Origin: Bryobacteraceae bacterium | GTDB lineage: Bacteria; Acidobacteriota; Terriglobia; Bryobacterales; Bryobacteraceae | Assembly: GCA_026002855.1 (NCBI GenBank) | Contig: BPGD01000001.1 | Coordinates: 2,426,001-2,490,000, forward strand | Direction: 5' to 3' | DNA length: 64,000 nt | Part shown: one piece after another, positions 1 to 9,042 of the stretch | Layout: every line of letters begins with the position of its first letter | How positions within the stretch are numbered: the stretch's first letter is position 1 | Translations under genes and position numbers: made by a program | The notes under the pieces: generated by a model | The model's database searches: none | What the model was told of the DNA's origin: nothing | Seen by the model: only the letters and a program-made list of their open reading frames with translations

Positions 1-2543
1 CGGTAGCCCGCCGGCAGGCGGATGGCCTGCCGGAAGCGCCGCTGCGCCTCGGCGACAAAGCTGCCCTGGTCGCGGCCGCGAATGTTGGTGCGCACGGTGA
101 TCTGGCGCTGGTTGTCACGGCGGGCGATGATGGTCGCGCCGTCGGAGATCTCGATGGAGGCGAGTTGGGCGAGCGGCACGCGGCCGCCGTCGCGGGTCGG
201 CACCAGGATGTTGCCGATGGCATTGATGCTGCCCCGCGCCTCCGGCACATAGCGGACGGTGATATCGAAGCGGCGTTCGCCCTCGAACACGGCGCCCACG
301 GTACGGCCGCCGATGGCCATTTCGATCACGTCCTGCACGTCGCGCACGTTGATGCCGAAGCGGGCCACGGCCTGCCGCGAGATCGAGATGCGGAGCTGCG
401 GCTGCTCCGGCTCCTGTTCGATGGCCGAGTCCGCAGCGCCCGGCACCTGCCGCACGAGTTCCAGCGTTCTCTCGGCGTAGCCGCGCAGTGTGGCCAGGTC
501 CGGGCCGCTGAGAATGACGGCCAGGTCGGCGGCCGAGCCGGTCACGGCTTCGGTCACGTTGTCGATGATCGGCTGGGTGAAGCTGAAGGCGGCGCCGGGA
601 ATCTGCTCCTGGAGTTCGTGGCTGAGAACATCCACCAGCCGGGCCTTGGTCATTCCCCTGGGCCAGGTGTCGTAAGGCTTCAGGGAAACCAGAAACTCAT
701 TGCGGTTCGGACCGTAGGGATCCGTGCCGGCGTCATTGCGGCCCGTCTGCGAGCTCACCAGCGCCACTTCGGGATGGGCGGCGATGATGCGGCGGATGAC
801 GCCCGCCACCTCGGCGGATTTTTCCAGCGAAATGCCGGCCGGCAGGTTCGCGCGCACCCAGATGAGCCCTTCGTCGAGGGGCGGCAGGAATTCGACGCCG
901 AGCCGTGCGGCCGCCACGCCGGCCAGCGCGATGGCCGCCGCAGCCGCCGCCAGCACCAGTTTCGGCCGCTCCAGCGACCGGGCGACGATGCGCCGGTAGC
1001 CCGCCTCCAGCCACGCAAACACCGGATTCTTCCACCCCGTGCGCCCGTCGCGCAACAGGTAAGTTGCCAGCGCCGGCACCAGTGTCAACGAAACGAGCAA
1101 CGAGCCCAGAAGCGCGTAGCAGACCGTGAACGCCATCGGCGTGAACAGCTTGCGCTCCACGCGCTCCAGCGTGAACAGCGGAAAATAGGCCGAGATGATG
1201 ATCACCAGTGAGAAAAAGATCGGCCGCTCGACTTCCAGTGCCGCGTCGCGAACGGTGCCGATGAGCCAGCCGTCTCCCAGCGTGGCGCCGGTCCGCCGGC
1301 GGTGCTCGAGCGTGTGGAGGATGTTTTCCACCATGACCAGCGAGCCGTCGACGATGATGCCGAAGTCCAGCGCGCCCAGGCTGAGCAGATTGGCCGGAAT
1401 GCCGGAAAAATGCATGCACACGAAGGCGAACAGCAGCGACAGTGGAATGGTCACCGCCGTCAGCACCGCTGCGCGGAAACTGCCGAGGAAGAAGACAAGC
1501 ACCAGCAGTACCACCGCCAGCCCCTCAACCAGCGTGCCGGACACCGTGTGCAGCGTGTGGTGGACCAGGTCCGTGCGGTCGTATATGGGCTCGATGGTGA
1601 CGCCCTTCGGCAGCCGGTTTTGACGCAGGTCCTCGACCGCCTCCTTGATGGACTTCAGCACCTCGGACGGGTTCTCGCCGCGGCGCATCAGCACAATGCC
1701 CTCGACGCCGTCGTGATCATCGCCGACGGCAAAAATGCCCGTGCGCGGCGCGGGCGCAATCTCCACCTTGGCGACGTCCTTGACAAACACCGGCACGCCG
1801 CCAGACTCGGCGACGACGATGTTTCCGATGTCGCTGACATCGCGGATGAGGCCGATGCCGCGGATCACCATCGCCTGCTGGCGGTTATCAAGCAGCGCGC
1901 CGCCGGCGTTGCTGTTGTTGGCCTGGATCGCCTCCGCCACGCGCGCAATCGAGAGGCCGTACTTGATCAGCGCCCCCGGGTCGATCTGCACCTGATACTG
2001 TTTGATCAGCCCGCCGAACGGCGTCACATCGGCCACGCCGGGTACCTGGAGCAAGCGCGGCTCCACCACCCAGTCCTCCAGCTCACGGAGCTGCATCGGC
2101 GTGTAGCCCGGCCCGGCCAGCCGGTAGCGGTACAACTCTCCGATCGGAGTCGACATGGGCCCCAGCTCGGGCGAGACGCCCTCGGGCAGTTCGGCGTCGC
2201 GGAGGCGCTCCAGCACGACCTGGCGCGCGAAATAGTCGTTCACGCCCTGATCAAAGGTGAGCTCCACCACGGAGAGGCCAAAGATGGTGCGCGAGCGCCG
2301 GGCGATCACGTTGGGCACGCTGTTCAGCGCGCGCTCGATGGGAATCGTGACCTGCTGCTCGATCTCCTCGGCGGCGTGCCCCGGATAGAGGCTGATCACC
2401 ACGACCTGCGTGTCGGAGATATCCGGGTAAGCTTCCAGCTTGAGCTGGAGCGCTGCCCAGATGCCGGCGCCGACCAGCACAAGCGCCAGCAGCAGGGTGA
2501 CCAGCCGCTGGTGCAGGGCGAAACGGAGCAGTCTGGCGATCAT
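1..2543 (-). CDS. czcA: Heavy-metal RND efflux transporter (CzcA/CusA-like), 3' part outside window
   Basis: Inner-membrane, proton-driven RND pump of a tripartite efflux system, probably exporting metal cations. About 847 codons are visible; the family is about 1,040 residues, so roughly the last 190 lie beyond the left edge. The ATG overlaps the adaptor stop by 4 bases (ATGA), and the protein begins MIARLLRFALHQRLVTL with the first membrane helix straight after. Near residue 390 the TM4 motif reads LGALDFGIIVDGSLVMVEN; DFGIIVDG with a single Asp is typical of the heavy-metal (HME) branch, whereas drug pumps have a VDDA-type motif. The visible part ends at RLPAGY, which fits the conserved region before the last membrane domain. 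It is the third gene of a channel-adaptor-pump operon. The metal cannot be told from sequence. Confidence 0.9.
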   Translation of the reverse strand, partial: MIARLLRFALHQRLVTLLLALVLVGAGIWAALQLKLEAYPDISDTQVVVISLYPGHAAEEIEQQVTIPIERALNSVPNVIARRSRTIFGLSVVELTFDQGVNDYFARQVVLERLRDAELPEGVSPELGPMSTPIGELYRYRLAGPGYTPMQLRELEDWVVEPRLLQVPGVADVTPFGGLIKQYQVQIDPGALIKYGLSIARVAEAIQANNSNAGGALLDNRQQAMVIRGIGLIRDVSDIGNIVVAESGGVPVFVKDVAKVEIAPAPRTGIFAVGDDHDGVEGIVLMRRGENPSEVLKSIKEAVEDLRQNRLPKGVTIEPIYDRTDLVHHTLHTVSGTLVEGLAVVLLVLVFFLGSFRAAVLTAVTIPLSLLFAFVCMHFSGIPANLLSLGALDFGIIVDGSLVMVENILHTLEHRRRTGATLGDGWLIGTVRDAALEVERPIFFSLVIIISAYFPLFTLERVERKLFTPMAFTVCYALLGSLLVSLTLVPALATYLLRDGRTGWKNPVFAWLEAGYRRIVARSLERPKLVLAAAAAAIALAGVAAARLGVEFLPPLDEGLIWVRANLPAGISLEKSAEVAGVIRRIIAAHPEVALVSSQTGRNDAGTDPYGPNRNEFLVSLKPYDTWPRGMTKARLVDVLSHELQEQIPGAAFSFTQPIIDNVTEAVTGSAADLAVILSGPDLATLRGYAERTLELVRQVPGAADSAIEQEPEQPQLRISISRQAVARFGINVRDVQDVIEMAIGGRTVGAVFEGERRFDITVRYVPEARGSINAIGNILVPTRDGGRVPLAQLASIEISDGATIIARRDNQRQITVRTNIRGRDQGSFVAEAQRRFRQAIRLPAGY

Positions 2544-3739
2544 GGCCTGTCCCTGCCTGCCAGCAGCATCACGCCATCGACGACCACCCGGTCGCCCGCC
2601 TGCAGCCCGGACAACACGGGGATGCGGTCCCCGATGGGCGGCGCCGTCTCGACGCCGGTTCGGTCAAACACGCCCGGCGCCGTTTCGCGCCATACGCACG
2701 GCCTGCCCCCATAGGCGAACACGGCCGAAGCGGGCACCACCGGGCGCGGCTCGGTCTGTTCCGCCAGATGAACGGTGCCGAACATCTCTGGCTTCAGCCG
2801 CCCGTCGGGATTCGGGATTTCCGAACGCACCTTCACCGTGCGGGTCTGCGGGTCCACCGTGTCGCCGATCAGCGTGACCCGGCCGTGGAAACTCTCGCCG
2901 GGATACGCGGCCAGCTCGAACGTAATCGGGGCGCTCAGGCGGATGTTGCGGATGTCGGTTTCCGGCACGTCGGAGGTAATCCAGATCGAGCTCAGATCGG
3001 CGATCGTCATCAGCGCGTCGCTCAGATCGTTGCGGTATTCGCCGTTGACGACGGACAGTTCGAGCACCTTGCCAGCAATCGGGGCCCGGATCGTGATCTG
3101 CTGGCCGAACATGCCCGGCGCGGCGCCCAGCAGCTCCAGCCGGCGGCGGGCCTGCTCTTCCGCCGCGCGCGCCTGTTTCACCGCGGACTCCGCCTGCACG
3201 AGGATCGCCTCCATGTTGGTGACCTCTTTCAGTGGCACGGCGCCGTGCGCGTAGAGGTCCCGCGTGCGGTCGAGATCCAGTCTCGCCTTGGCCAGCGCCG
3301 ACTCGGCCTGGGTCACCGCCGCCTGAGCCTGCTGATAAGCCGACACCGCCGCATCGATCTCGGCGCTCTCCACGGTGAGCAGCGGCTGGCCGCGGTGGAC
3401 GAAATCGCCCGTGCGCACCAGCACGCTCACCACGCGGCCGGTCACTGGCAGAAACACGCGTGAAATCCGGTTCGAGTTGGCTTCCACTTTTCCAGGGGCG
3501 GTGACACGTCCCATGCCCACCATTGCGGTCTCCACCGGCTGAACGCGGATCTGGGCCAGCTTGGGCGAGCCGGGCGGGATCTCGACCCGCGCCGGCGCGC
3601 CGGCCGGAGCGGCCGCCGGCTGCGGTTTTTCTGCCGTCTGTTCCGCTTTCCGCCCGCAGGCGCCCAGCGCCAGGGCGAGCACGGCCGCGGCGAAGAGGGC
3701 GCTTTTTCGTGTCCGCCGTTCGGATTCTGGTTTCTGCAT
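2540..3739 (-). CDS. czcB: RND efflux periplasmic adaptor (CzcB/HlyD family), lipoprotein
   Basis: Membrane-fusion protein of 399 residues that bridges the inner-membrane pump and the outer-membrane channel. The N-terminus (residues 1-29) is basic, then hydrophobic, and ends LALALGAC, a plausible lipobox, so it is probably lipid-anchored in the periplasm. The order is a barrel-sandwich half-motif near residue 95-120 (VVSVLVRTGDFVHRGQPL), a helical hairpin rich in Ala/Gln/Glu at about 125-205, the returning lipoyl half (IAGKVLELSVVNGEY), a beta-barrel and a C-terminal membrane-proximal domain. It starts 2 bases after the channel gene stop and overlaps the pump start by 4 bases, so the three genes are surely co-transcribed. 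No His-rich metal-binding tail is seen. Confidence 0.9.
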   Translation of the reverse strand: MQKPESERRTRKSALFAAAVLALALGACGRKAEQTAEKPQPAAAPAGAPARVEIPPGSPKLAQIRVQPVETAMVGMGRVTAPGKVEANSNRISRVFLPVTGRVVSVLVRTGDFVHRGQPLLTVESAEIDAAVSAYQQAQAAVTQAESALAKARLDLDRTRDLYAHGAVPLKEVTNMEAILVQAESAVKQARAAEEQARRRLELLGAAPGMFGQQITIRAPIAGKVLELSVVNGEYRNDLSDALMTIADLSSIWITSDVPETDIRNIRLSAPITFELAAYPGESFHGRVTLIGDTVDPQTRTVKVRSEIPNPDGRLKPEMFGTVHLAEQTEPRPVVPASAVFAYGGRPCVWRETAPGVFDRTGVETAPPIGDRIPVLSGLQAGDRVVVDGVMLLAGRDRP

Positions 3740-3741
3740 CG

Positions 3742-5022
3742 TTAACGTCCTGCAATCGAGGCCGCCGTCGCGCTCTCAAGCTCGTACAGGCTGCGGGCGT
3801 AATTGGCGCGGGCATTGTTGTATGTCTGCATCGCTTCGTTGAACGCCCGCTGCGCGTCGAGGAATTCCACCAGGCTCGCCTCGCCGCGTTCGTAAGAGTA
3901 GCGCGTCGTGTCGAGCACTCTTCGCGCCTGGCTTAGCATCTCCGCTTCCACCTGGCGCACCAGATTCGCGTACGAGAGGCACCGCTGGTAGGCGGATTCA
4001 ACCTCGCTGCGCACGGCCAGCTCGGCCGCGGCGGCGCGCTGCTGCGCCTGTTCCATCTCCCGCTGCGCGCGGGCGATCTCGCCCTGGTTGCGGTGAAACA
4101 CCGGAAGCGGAATGGAAAACGAAAATCCCATCGTGTTGCCGCTGATGCCGTAGGCCCACTGCCGCGTCAGCTCCGTGCCGACCGTGTAGTCGACCTTCGC
4201 GTTGGCCCGTTGCAGACGGAGATCGGCGCGTGAACGCTCGATCGCCTGCTTCTGCGCGAGCAGATCCGGCCGCGAGGCCAGGGCCAGCTCAAGCGCCTTT
4301 TCTCTAGGCATTGGCGCCGGGTCGGAACGCATGGCGTCGTCGACGTCAAAATCCTCTCCGGGCGCATCCGGGCGGCGGCCAAGCGCCAGCCGCAGGCGCG
4401 CCTTCGTCTGCCCGAGCCGCAGCACGCCCTCCTGCACGTTGGCCGCAAACTGGAGCGCCGCCACGCGGGACCGCTGAAGCTCCACCTCGGCCAGGTCGCC
4501 CGCCTTGAACCGCGCCTCGTTGATGGCGACCAGCTTCTGGAGGCTTTCAAGCGTCTGCTGGTCGAGCCGCAGGCTCTCTTTGGCGAGCTGGACATCGACA
4601 TAGGCCGCCTGCACCTCGCCGATCAGTTGGCGGAGCCGCTCGCGGAAGGCGAGCTCGGCCAGCGAATATTCGGCTCGCGCCAGCTCAATGCGGCGTTCGC
4701 GCTTGCCGCCGCGCTCGATGGGCAGGTCAGTGTGCAGTGTGAATGCGTTGGGCCCCAGCGGGCTGTCGCCGGAGTAGAGCACGCCGAAGACGTTCAGCGT
4801 CTGCGCCGAGGCGGTGACCACCGGGTTCGGCCGCAGTCGTGCCGTGATTTCCCGCGCCCGCGCGATGTCCAGGTTCGTTCTCTCCGCCATCAGTTCCAGG
4901 TTGCGGGTCACAGCCTCCTGAATGGCGTCTTCGAGCGAGAGCTTTTTGGCGGGCTGGGCATCGGCCGCAGCGGCGCACAGCAGCACCCAACCTGCCAGTC
5001 GCAGTCTCATCTCTTCCAGCAT
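3742..5022 (-). CDS. czcC: Outer-membrane efflux channel (TolC/CzcC family)
   Basis: Outer-membrane channel of the tripartite pump, 426 residues, a normal TolC/CzcC length. A signal peptide is visible (MRLRLAGWVLLCAAAADAQ) when read from an in-frame ATG at 5010; the upstream ATG at 5022 adds four residues, and GGAAGAG sits directly before 5010, so either start is possible. The body is two repeats of long amphipathic helices, as in the family, with the conserved LSLEDAIQEAVTRNLELMAE opening. It is the first gene of the operon. Its upstream region (5023-5222) is shared with the divergent NarL-type kinase gene, which may mean common regulation, but no operator was recognised there. Confidence 0.87.
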   Translation of the reverse strand: MLEEMRLRLAGWVLLCAAAADAQPAKKLSLEDAIQEAVTRNLELMAERTNLDIARAREITARLRPNPVVTASAQTLNVFGVLYSGDSPLGPNAFTLHTDLPIERGGKRERRIELARAEYSLAELAFRERLRQLIGEVQAAYVDVQLAKESLRLDQQTLESLQKLVAINEARFKAGDLAEVELQRSRVAALQFAANVQEGVLRLGQTKARLRLALGRRPDAPGEDFDVDDAMRSDPAPMPREKALELALASRPDLLAQKQAIERSRADLRLQRANAKVDYTVGTELTRQWAYGISGNTMGFSFSIPLPVFHRNQGEIARAQREMEQAQQRAAAAELAVRSEVESAYQRCLSYANLVRQVEAEMLSQARRVLDTTRYSYERGEASLVEFLDAQRAFNEAMQTYNNARANYARSLYELESATAASIAGR

Positions 5023-5222
5023 CCAGGTGCAGGCGGCGAACGCGCCATCGCCCGCGCACGGGAGAAGCTAACCCGTTTCGTGGCGTCCGGCCCCTCCCTC
5101 GGGAAGCGGGGCAACGCACCCCTTGTGCAGGCCCCCGTCTCCGGGCGGCGATTTCCCCCCTGCCGGAGGGAATCCCGGCTGGCGGCAAAGATGCGATGTT
5201 GGGATCAGGCAGGAGAGACCTC

Positions 5223-6281
5223 ATGAGCGAGAATCCCGCCGTCGATTTCGCGGCCGTCTGGCCCATGCCCGCCCCCAGCGCCGTCGATTCGCGGCGCCTG
5301 TTCTGGACCGCGGGCGTCGGCTTCGCGTTCCTCGTGGGCCTGGTGGCGGTGGCGGCAACGCTCGGGCTGCTGGCTTCGAACCGCATTCAGGACACCGCCC
5401 AGGAGCTGGTGCGGATGCATCTGATCGGCAGGGGAGGGCGGCAGGTCGAGGCGCTCATCTTTCAACAGACCCAGGGGCTGCTGATCCGCATGGTGTGGGT
5501 GCTGGGCTTCTGCTTCTTCCTGGCGGTGCTGGTTTCGACGGTCACGCTTTCCGCCCTGCGGCGGGCCTTCCGGCAACTGGCCAGGCAGGAAGATGAACTG
5601 GCGAAGGTGTCCTGGCATCTGCTCGACATTCAGGAGAAGATGGCGCGCCGCTTCTCCCACGAGATCCACGATGAGCTGGGCCAGAGCCTGCTCGGCCTGC
5701 GAAGGATTTTGAACCGGCTGCCCGACGAGCCCGGCGCCGGCGGCGCTCCGGGAGCCCGCCAGATGGCCACGGCGCTGGTCGATGATGTCGTGGAAAGCGC
5801 GCGCCGGCTGTCGCAGATGCTTCGGCCGGTGATCCTCGACGATCTCGGCCTCGATGCCGGGCTGCGCTGGCTGTGCGAAACGTTCACCGCGCGCACGGGC
5901 ATCGCCGTTCATTACCAGTCCAATTTCGAGGGCCGCCTCGAGGAGCAGGAAGAGACGCACCTGTTCCGGATCGCCCAGGAGGCGCTGACCAACGTGGCGC
6001 GGCATTCCGGGGCAACGGCCGCATGGGTAACACTCCAGGTGCGCGCCGGCGACGTGATGCTGGAAATCGCCGACAACGGCCGCGGCCTGCAACTGCCGCC
6101 CGAGCAGCCGCGCGCCTCGCTGGGCATGATAGGAATGAGGGCGCGCGCCCGGCAGATTGGAGGCGAGTTCGCGGTGGAGAGCCGCCGGGGCGGCGGCTTG
6201 GCCGTGCGCGTGGTCGCGCCGCTGCGAGTGATAAACCAGCATGGAGCGGAACACGAAAATCCGGGTGTTGCTAGCCGATGA
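5223..6281 (+). CDS. NarL-type sensor histidine kinase
   Basis: Membrane sensor kinase of 352 residues. The ATG at 5223 follows AGGAGAGACCTC, a good Shine-Dalgarno; an upstream in-frame ATG at 5196 has none. Two membrane helices (about 27-50 and 88-111) enclose only about 38 residues, so there is no sizeable periplasmic sensor domain and the signal may be sensed in the membrane. The phospho-acceptor is His146 in FSHEIHDELGQS (HisKA_3 type), followed by a HATPase_c domain with EALTNVARHSGA and DNGRGL. Its last 41 bases overlap the response-regulator gene, so the two are translationally coupled. It is divergent from the CzcCBA-like operon and may regulate it; this is inference from position. 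Confidence 0.9.
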   Translation: MSENPAVDFAAVWPMPAPSAVDSRRLFWTAGVGFAFLVGLVAVAATLGLLASNRIQDTAQELVRMHLIGRGGRQVEALIFQQTQGLLIRMVWVLGFCFFLAVLVSTVTLSALRRAFRQLARQEDELAKVSWHLLDIQEKMARRFSHEIHDELGQSLLGLRRILNRLPDEPGAGGAPGARQMATALVDDVVESARRLSQMLRPVILDDLGLDAGLRWLCETFTARTGIAVHYQSNFEGRLEEQEETHLFRIAQEALTNVARHSGATAAWVTLQVRAGDVMLEIADNGRGLQLPPEQPRASLGMIGMRARARQIGGEFAVESRRGGGLAVRVVAPLRVINQHGAEHENPGVASR

Positions 6282-6885
6282 CCACGCCATTCTGCGTAAG
6301 GGCGTGAGCATGCTGGTCAACGCGCAGAGCGACATGGAGGTGGCGGGCGAGGCCGCCTCCGGCGAGGAAGCGCTGCGCGAGGCCCAGCGCGTGCAGCCGG
6401 ACGTCGTCGTGATGGATGTGTCCATGCCCGGCCTGAACGGAATTGAGGCCACGCGGCGGCTGCTGGAGCTGCTGCCGCGGGTGCGCGTGATCGGCCTCAG
6501 CATGTATCGCGACGCCGTCTATGTGCGAGAGCTGCTCCGCGCCGGCGCCTCCGGGTATCTTGTGAAAGACTGCGACGACGCCGAACTGCTGCTGGCCATC
6601 CGCGCGGCGGCGCGCGGCGAAGCCTATCTCAGTCCCGCCGTGACCGCCGCCGTGCTCACCGACTACCGCAAGAACGTGTCGAATCCCATCGACCTGCTCA
6701 CCAGCCGCGAACGCGAGGTGCTCGTCATGATCGCCGAGGGCAGAACAAACAAGGAAATCGCCGCGGCGCTGAATCTGAGCGTCTACACCGTGGAGTCCTA
6801 CCGCGGCAGCCTGATGGAGAAGCTCAACCTGCACAACACCGGCGACGTGGTACGCTTCGCCCTGCGCAACGGCCTGATTGCCTGA
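6241..6885 (+). CDS. NarL/FixJ-family response regulator
   Basis: Response regulator of 214 residues and partner of the overlapping kinase. The receiver domain (about 7-122) has the acidic pair in LLADDHA, the phospho-acceptor Asp59 in VVVMDVSMPG and a Lys in YLVKDCD. A LuxR-type helix-turn-helix follows at about 147-214 (LTSREREVLVMIAEGRTNKE, then NLSVYTVESYRGSLMEKL). It is expected to bind DNA as a dimer. It ends 6 bases before the convergent end of the OmpR-type kinase gene. Target genes are unknown; the CzcCBA-like operon on the other side of the kinase is the first candidate. Confidence 0.93.
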   Translation: MERNTKIRVLLADDHAILRKGVSMLVNAQSDMEVAGEAASGEEALREAQRVQPDVVVMDVSMPGLNGIEATRRLLELLPRVRVIGLSMYRDAVYVRELLRAGASGYLVKDCDDAELLLAIRAAARGEAYLSPAVTAAVLTDYRKNVSNPIDLLTSREREVLVMIAEGRTNKEIAAALNLSVYTVESYRGSLMEKLNLHNTGDVVRFALRNGLIA

Positions 6886-6891
6886 GGGCGG

Positions 6892-8256
6892 TCAACGTCT
6901 CGCCTCTCCCGCTGGCAGGCTGACGCGGAACGTGGCGCCGCGGCCCGGCTCCGAGAACGCTTCAATCCGCCCGTGATGCGATTCGACGATCCAGCGGGCG
7001 ATCGACAGGCCAAGCCCGGCCCCGCCGGTGGAACGGGAAGGGTCGGCCTGGAAGAAGCGGTCAAAAATGTGCGGCAGGTCCCTCGGTTCGATGCCGCAGC
7101 CCGTGTCCTCGACCTCCAGCAGATAGGCCTCCCCCTGGGGCCGCAGCCGGACATGCACGCTGCCGCCGGATGGAGTGAACTTGATCGCATTGTCGATCAG
7201 CAAGAGCGCCAGTCGGCGCAGCCACGCCGCATCGCCCAGCACGGGCAGGGCGACGCCCGGCGTTTCGACGCGGAATTCGAGGCCTTTCGACTCCGCCGCC
7301 GGGCGCAACTGCTCGCACGCCTCTTCGACGGGCCGCCGCCAGTCAAGCCGCGCGGCGGCCACCGGCGCGGCGCCGGAGTCAGCGCGGGCCATCACCAGGA
7401 GCTGTTCGAGCGTCTCGCTCATTTCCACGGCGCGCTCCCGGATGGCGGCGAGCTCTTCCCGGTATTCTTCCGGCGCGCGCTGCTGCCGCAGTGCGAACTC
7501 AGCCGACGCCCGGATGAAGGACAGCGGCGTGCGCAGCTCGTGGGAGGCATCGGAGGTGAACCGTTGCAGGCGTGCGGCCGATTGCTCCAGGCGGTCCAGC
7601 ATCTCATTCCAGGCTTCGCACAGCCGCGCCAACTGCGGGTCGCGCGCCGGGACGCGCAGCCGCGCGCTGAGGTCCTGAAAGCTGATGCGGCACGCGGCGG
7701 CGGTCATCTCGTCCACCGGTTGCAGAATGCCCCGGCTCATCCACCAGCCGCCCGCGGCCGCCGCTGCCAGCACCAGCGGACCCGCCAGCACCAGCAGCCA
7801 GCCGAGCCGCGCCAGTTGGCGCTCCGCCTCGGCCGACGAACGCCACAGCAGCAGCGCGGCGTCTTCGTCTCCGACCCGAACCCGGCGCAGCAACAGGCGC
7901 GCGGGCCCGCCGCCGGCGCGGCCCGCCGCTACGCGCCCGGGGGGTGGCAGCTCCGCTTCGGCCGACTCAGGGAAACGGAACCAGACGCGCCGCTGCGCGT
8001 CCAGAACTTGCAGCCCCGCGCCGGACGGGAGTCCGGCAGAAAACTCGCGCGCTTCCTCAACCACGCCCGACAGGCCGGGCGCCAGCTTTTCACTTCGCAG
8101 GAGGCGTTCCAGTCCCGCGCTTTCGGCCCACACCCAGCGGTCGAGATCCTCCACGAGCGCGTGGCGCATGCTGAGCCACACGAACGCCGCGAAGGCGGCC
8201 AGCCCTGCCGCCTGCACGGCGGTGAACCAGACCAGAAGCCGCGTCCGCAATGTCAT
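6892..8256 (-). CDS. OmpR-associated sensor histidine kinase
   Basis: Classical transmembrane sensor kinase, 454 residues. The ATG at 8256 (MTLRTRLLVWFTAVQ) overlaps the stop of the response-regulator gene by 4 bases, and an N-terminal membrane helix follows at once. A periplasmic segment of about 125 residues is closed by a second helix (LLVLAGPLVLAAAAAGGWWM). Then come a HAMP linker, the H-box SDASHELRTPLSFIRASAEF with the phospho-His, the N-box DNAIKFTPSGG, and the G boxes DTGCGIE and GGAGLGLSIA. The arrangement is that of CusS/QseC-like kinases. It probably responds to an envelope or metal signal, because the divergent gene encodes a periplasmic PepSY-like protein and RND operons lie on both sides. 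Confidence 0.92.
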   Translation of the reverse strand: MTLRTRLLVWFTAVQAAGLAAFAAFVWLSMRHALVEDLDRWVWAESAGLERLLRSEKLAPGLSGVVEEAREFSAGLPSGAGLQVLDAQRRVWFRFPESAEAELPPPGRVAAGRAGGGPARLLLRRVRVGDEDAALLLWRSSAEAERQLARLGWLLVLAGPLVLAAAAAGGWWMSRGILQPVDEMTAAACRISFQDLSARLRVPARDPQLARLCEAWNEMLDRLEQSAARLQRFTSDASHELRTPLSFIRASAEFALRQQRAPEEYREELAAIRERAVEMSETLEQLLVMARADSGAAPVAAARLDWRRPVEEACEQLRPAAESKGLEFRVETPGVALPVLGDAAWLRRLALLLIDNAIKFTPSGGSVHVRLRPQGEAYLLEVEDTGCGIEPRDLPHIFDRFFQADPSRSTGGAGLGLSIARWIVESHHGRIEAFSEPGRGATFRVSLPAGEARR

Positions 8257-8936
8257 CGCCCGCTTTCGCCCGCATCGTCCAGAACGTAGCCGACGCCGCG
8301 CACCGTGCGGATGAGCCGCCGGTGGGCGTCGCTGTCCACCTTGGCGCGCAGGTTCTTGATGAACGCCTCGAGCGTGTTGCCGGAGACGTCGCGGTCGAGG
8401 CCCCATACCTCGTCGAGCAGCGTTTCCCGCGGCACCACGCGCCCGCGGCGCCGCATCAGCAGTTCAAGCAGCGCATACTCGGTGCGGGTGAGCATCACCG
8501 GCCGGCCGGCGACGCGCGCTTCGCGCAGCCCGGTATGCAGTTCGAGCGGCCCGGCGCGCAGCATCACCGGCTGCGGCGCCGGCCCGCGGCGCAACGCGGC
8601 GCGCACGCGGGCCACAAAGACTTCCATGTCGAACGGCTTGGTCATGTAGTCGTCGGCGCCCAGTTGCAGGCCGGCCACGACGTCGGCCGGGGCGTCCCGG
8701 GCGGTGAGCACGAGGACCGGCGTGTTATTGCCCCTCGCGCGCAGCCGCCGGAGCAGCTCCATCCCGTCCAGCCCGGGCAGCATCAGGTCCAGAATCACCA
8801 GGTCAAAGGCCGCTGCCTGACACATGCTCCAGGCCGTGACGCCGTCAGCGGCCGCAGCCGTCTGGTAGCCCTCCTCGCGCAGGCAGCGCTCGAGCAGCAA
8901 GGCCAGCCTGCGGTCGTCTTCGACGATCAGGATCAT
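8253..8936 (-). CDS. OmpR/PhoB-family response regulator
   Basis: Response regulator of 227 residues. The receiver opens MILIVEDDRR, with phospho-acceptor Asp50 in VILDLMLPG and Lys in DDYMTKPFD. The C-terminal winged-helix domain (about 127-222) shows LTRTEYALLELLMRRRGRVV and RTVRGVGYVL, as in PhoB/OmpR proteins. The start at 8936 is set by the conserved receiver N-terminus; no clear Shine-Dalgarno is present, but TACAAT on the minus strand lies 15 bases upstream (8952-8957). The upstream region contains a perfect 17-bp inverted repeat shared with the divergent PepSY-like gene. The kinase gene overlaps its 3' end. Confidence 0.92.
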   Translation of the reverse strand: MILIVEDDRRLALLLERCLREEGYQTAAAADGVTAWSMCQAAAFDLVILDLMLPGLDGMELLRRLRARGNNTPVLVLTARDAPADVVAGLQLGADDYMTKPFDMEVFVARVRAALRRGPAPQPVMLRAGPLELHTGLREARVAGRPVMLTRTEYALLELLMRRRGRVVPRETLLDEVWGLDRDVSGNTLEAFIKNLRAKVDSDAHRRLIRTVRGVGYVLDDAGESGR

Positions 8937-8951
8937 GGCATGTTCAGTCTG

Positions 8952-8957
8952 ATTGTA
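8952..8957 (-). promoter_or_regulatory. -10-like hexamer TACAAT before the OmpR-type regulator gene
   Basis: TACAAT (5 of 6 to TATAAT) lies 15 bases before the regulator ATG, giving a predicted leader of about 8 nt. The -35 position (about 8975-8980) falls inside the left arm of the inverted repeat 8968-9010 and has no good match to TTGACA, as expected for an activator- or repressor-controlled promoter. Confidence 0.4.
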
Positions 8958-8967
8958 AGCCGCCCGC

Positions 8968-9010
8968 CTGAAGGCGGCCTGAAGTGAGGTCTGCTTCAGG
9001 CCGCCTTCAG
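8968..9010. promoter_or_regulatory. Perfect 17-bp inverted repeat between the OmpR-type two-component genes and the PepSY-like gene
   Basis: CTGAAGGCGGCCTGAAG (8968-8984) is repeated as its exact reverse complement at 8994-9010, with a 9-base spacer. The left arm itself contains a small hairpin, CCGCC-TGAA-GGCGG (8964-8977). The repeat lies between divergent genes and covers the expected -35 region of the regulator gene, so it could be an operator. OmpR-type proteins usually bind direct repeats, so a different binder, or an RNA hairpin in the leader of the PepSY-like gene, is also possible. Confidence 0.5.
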
Positions 9011-9042
9011 CTTCCTCTGGTTCCATGGAAACGGAGGTGATC

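Noticed and set aside
165-2714. Long plus-strand open frames opposite the CzcA-like gene
   Set aside because: The minus strand carries a clear RND protein, and the plus-strand translations show only Arg/Gln/His-rich low complexity.
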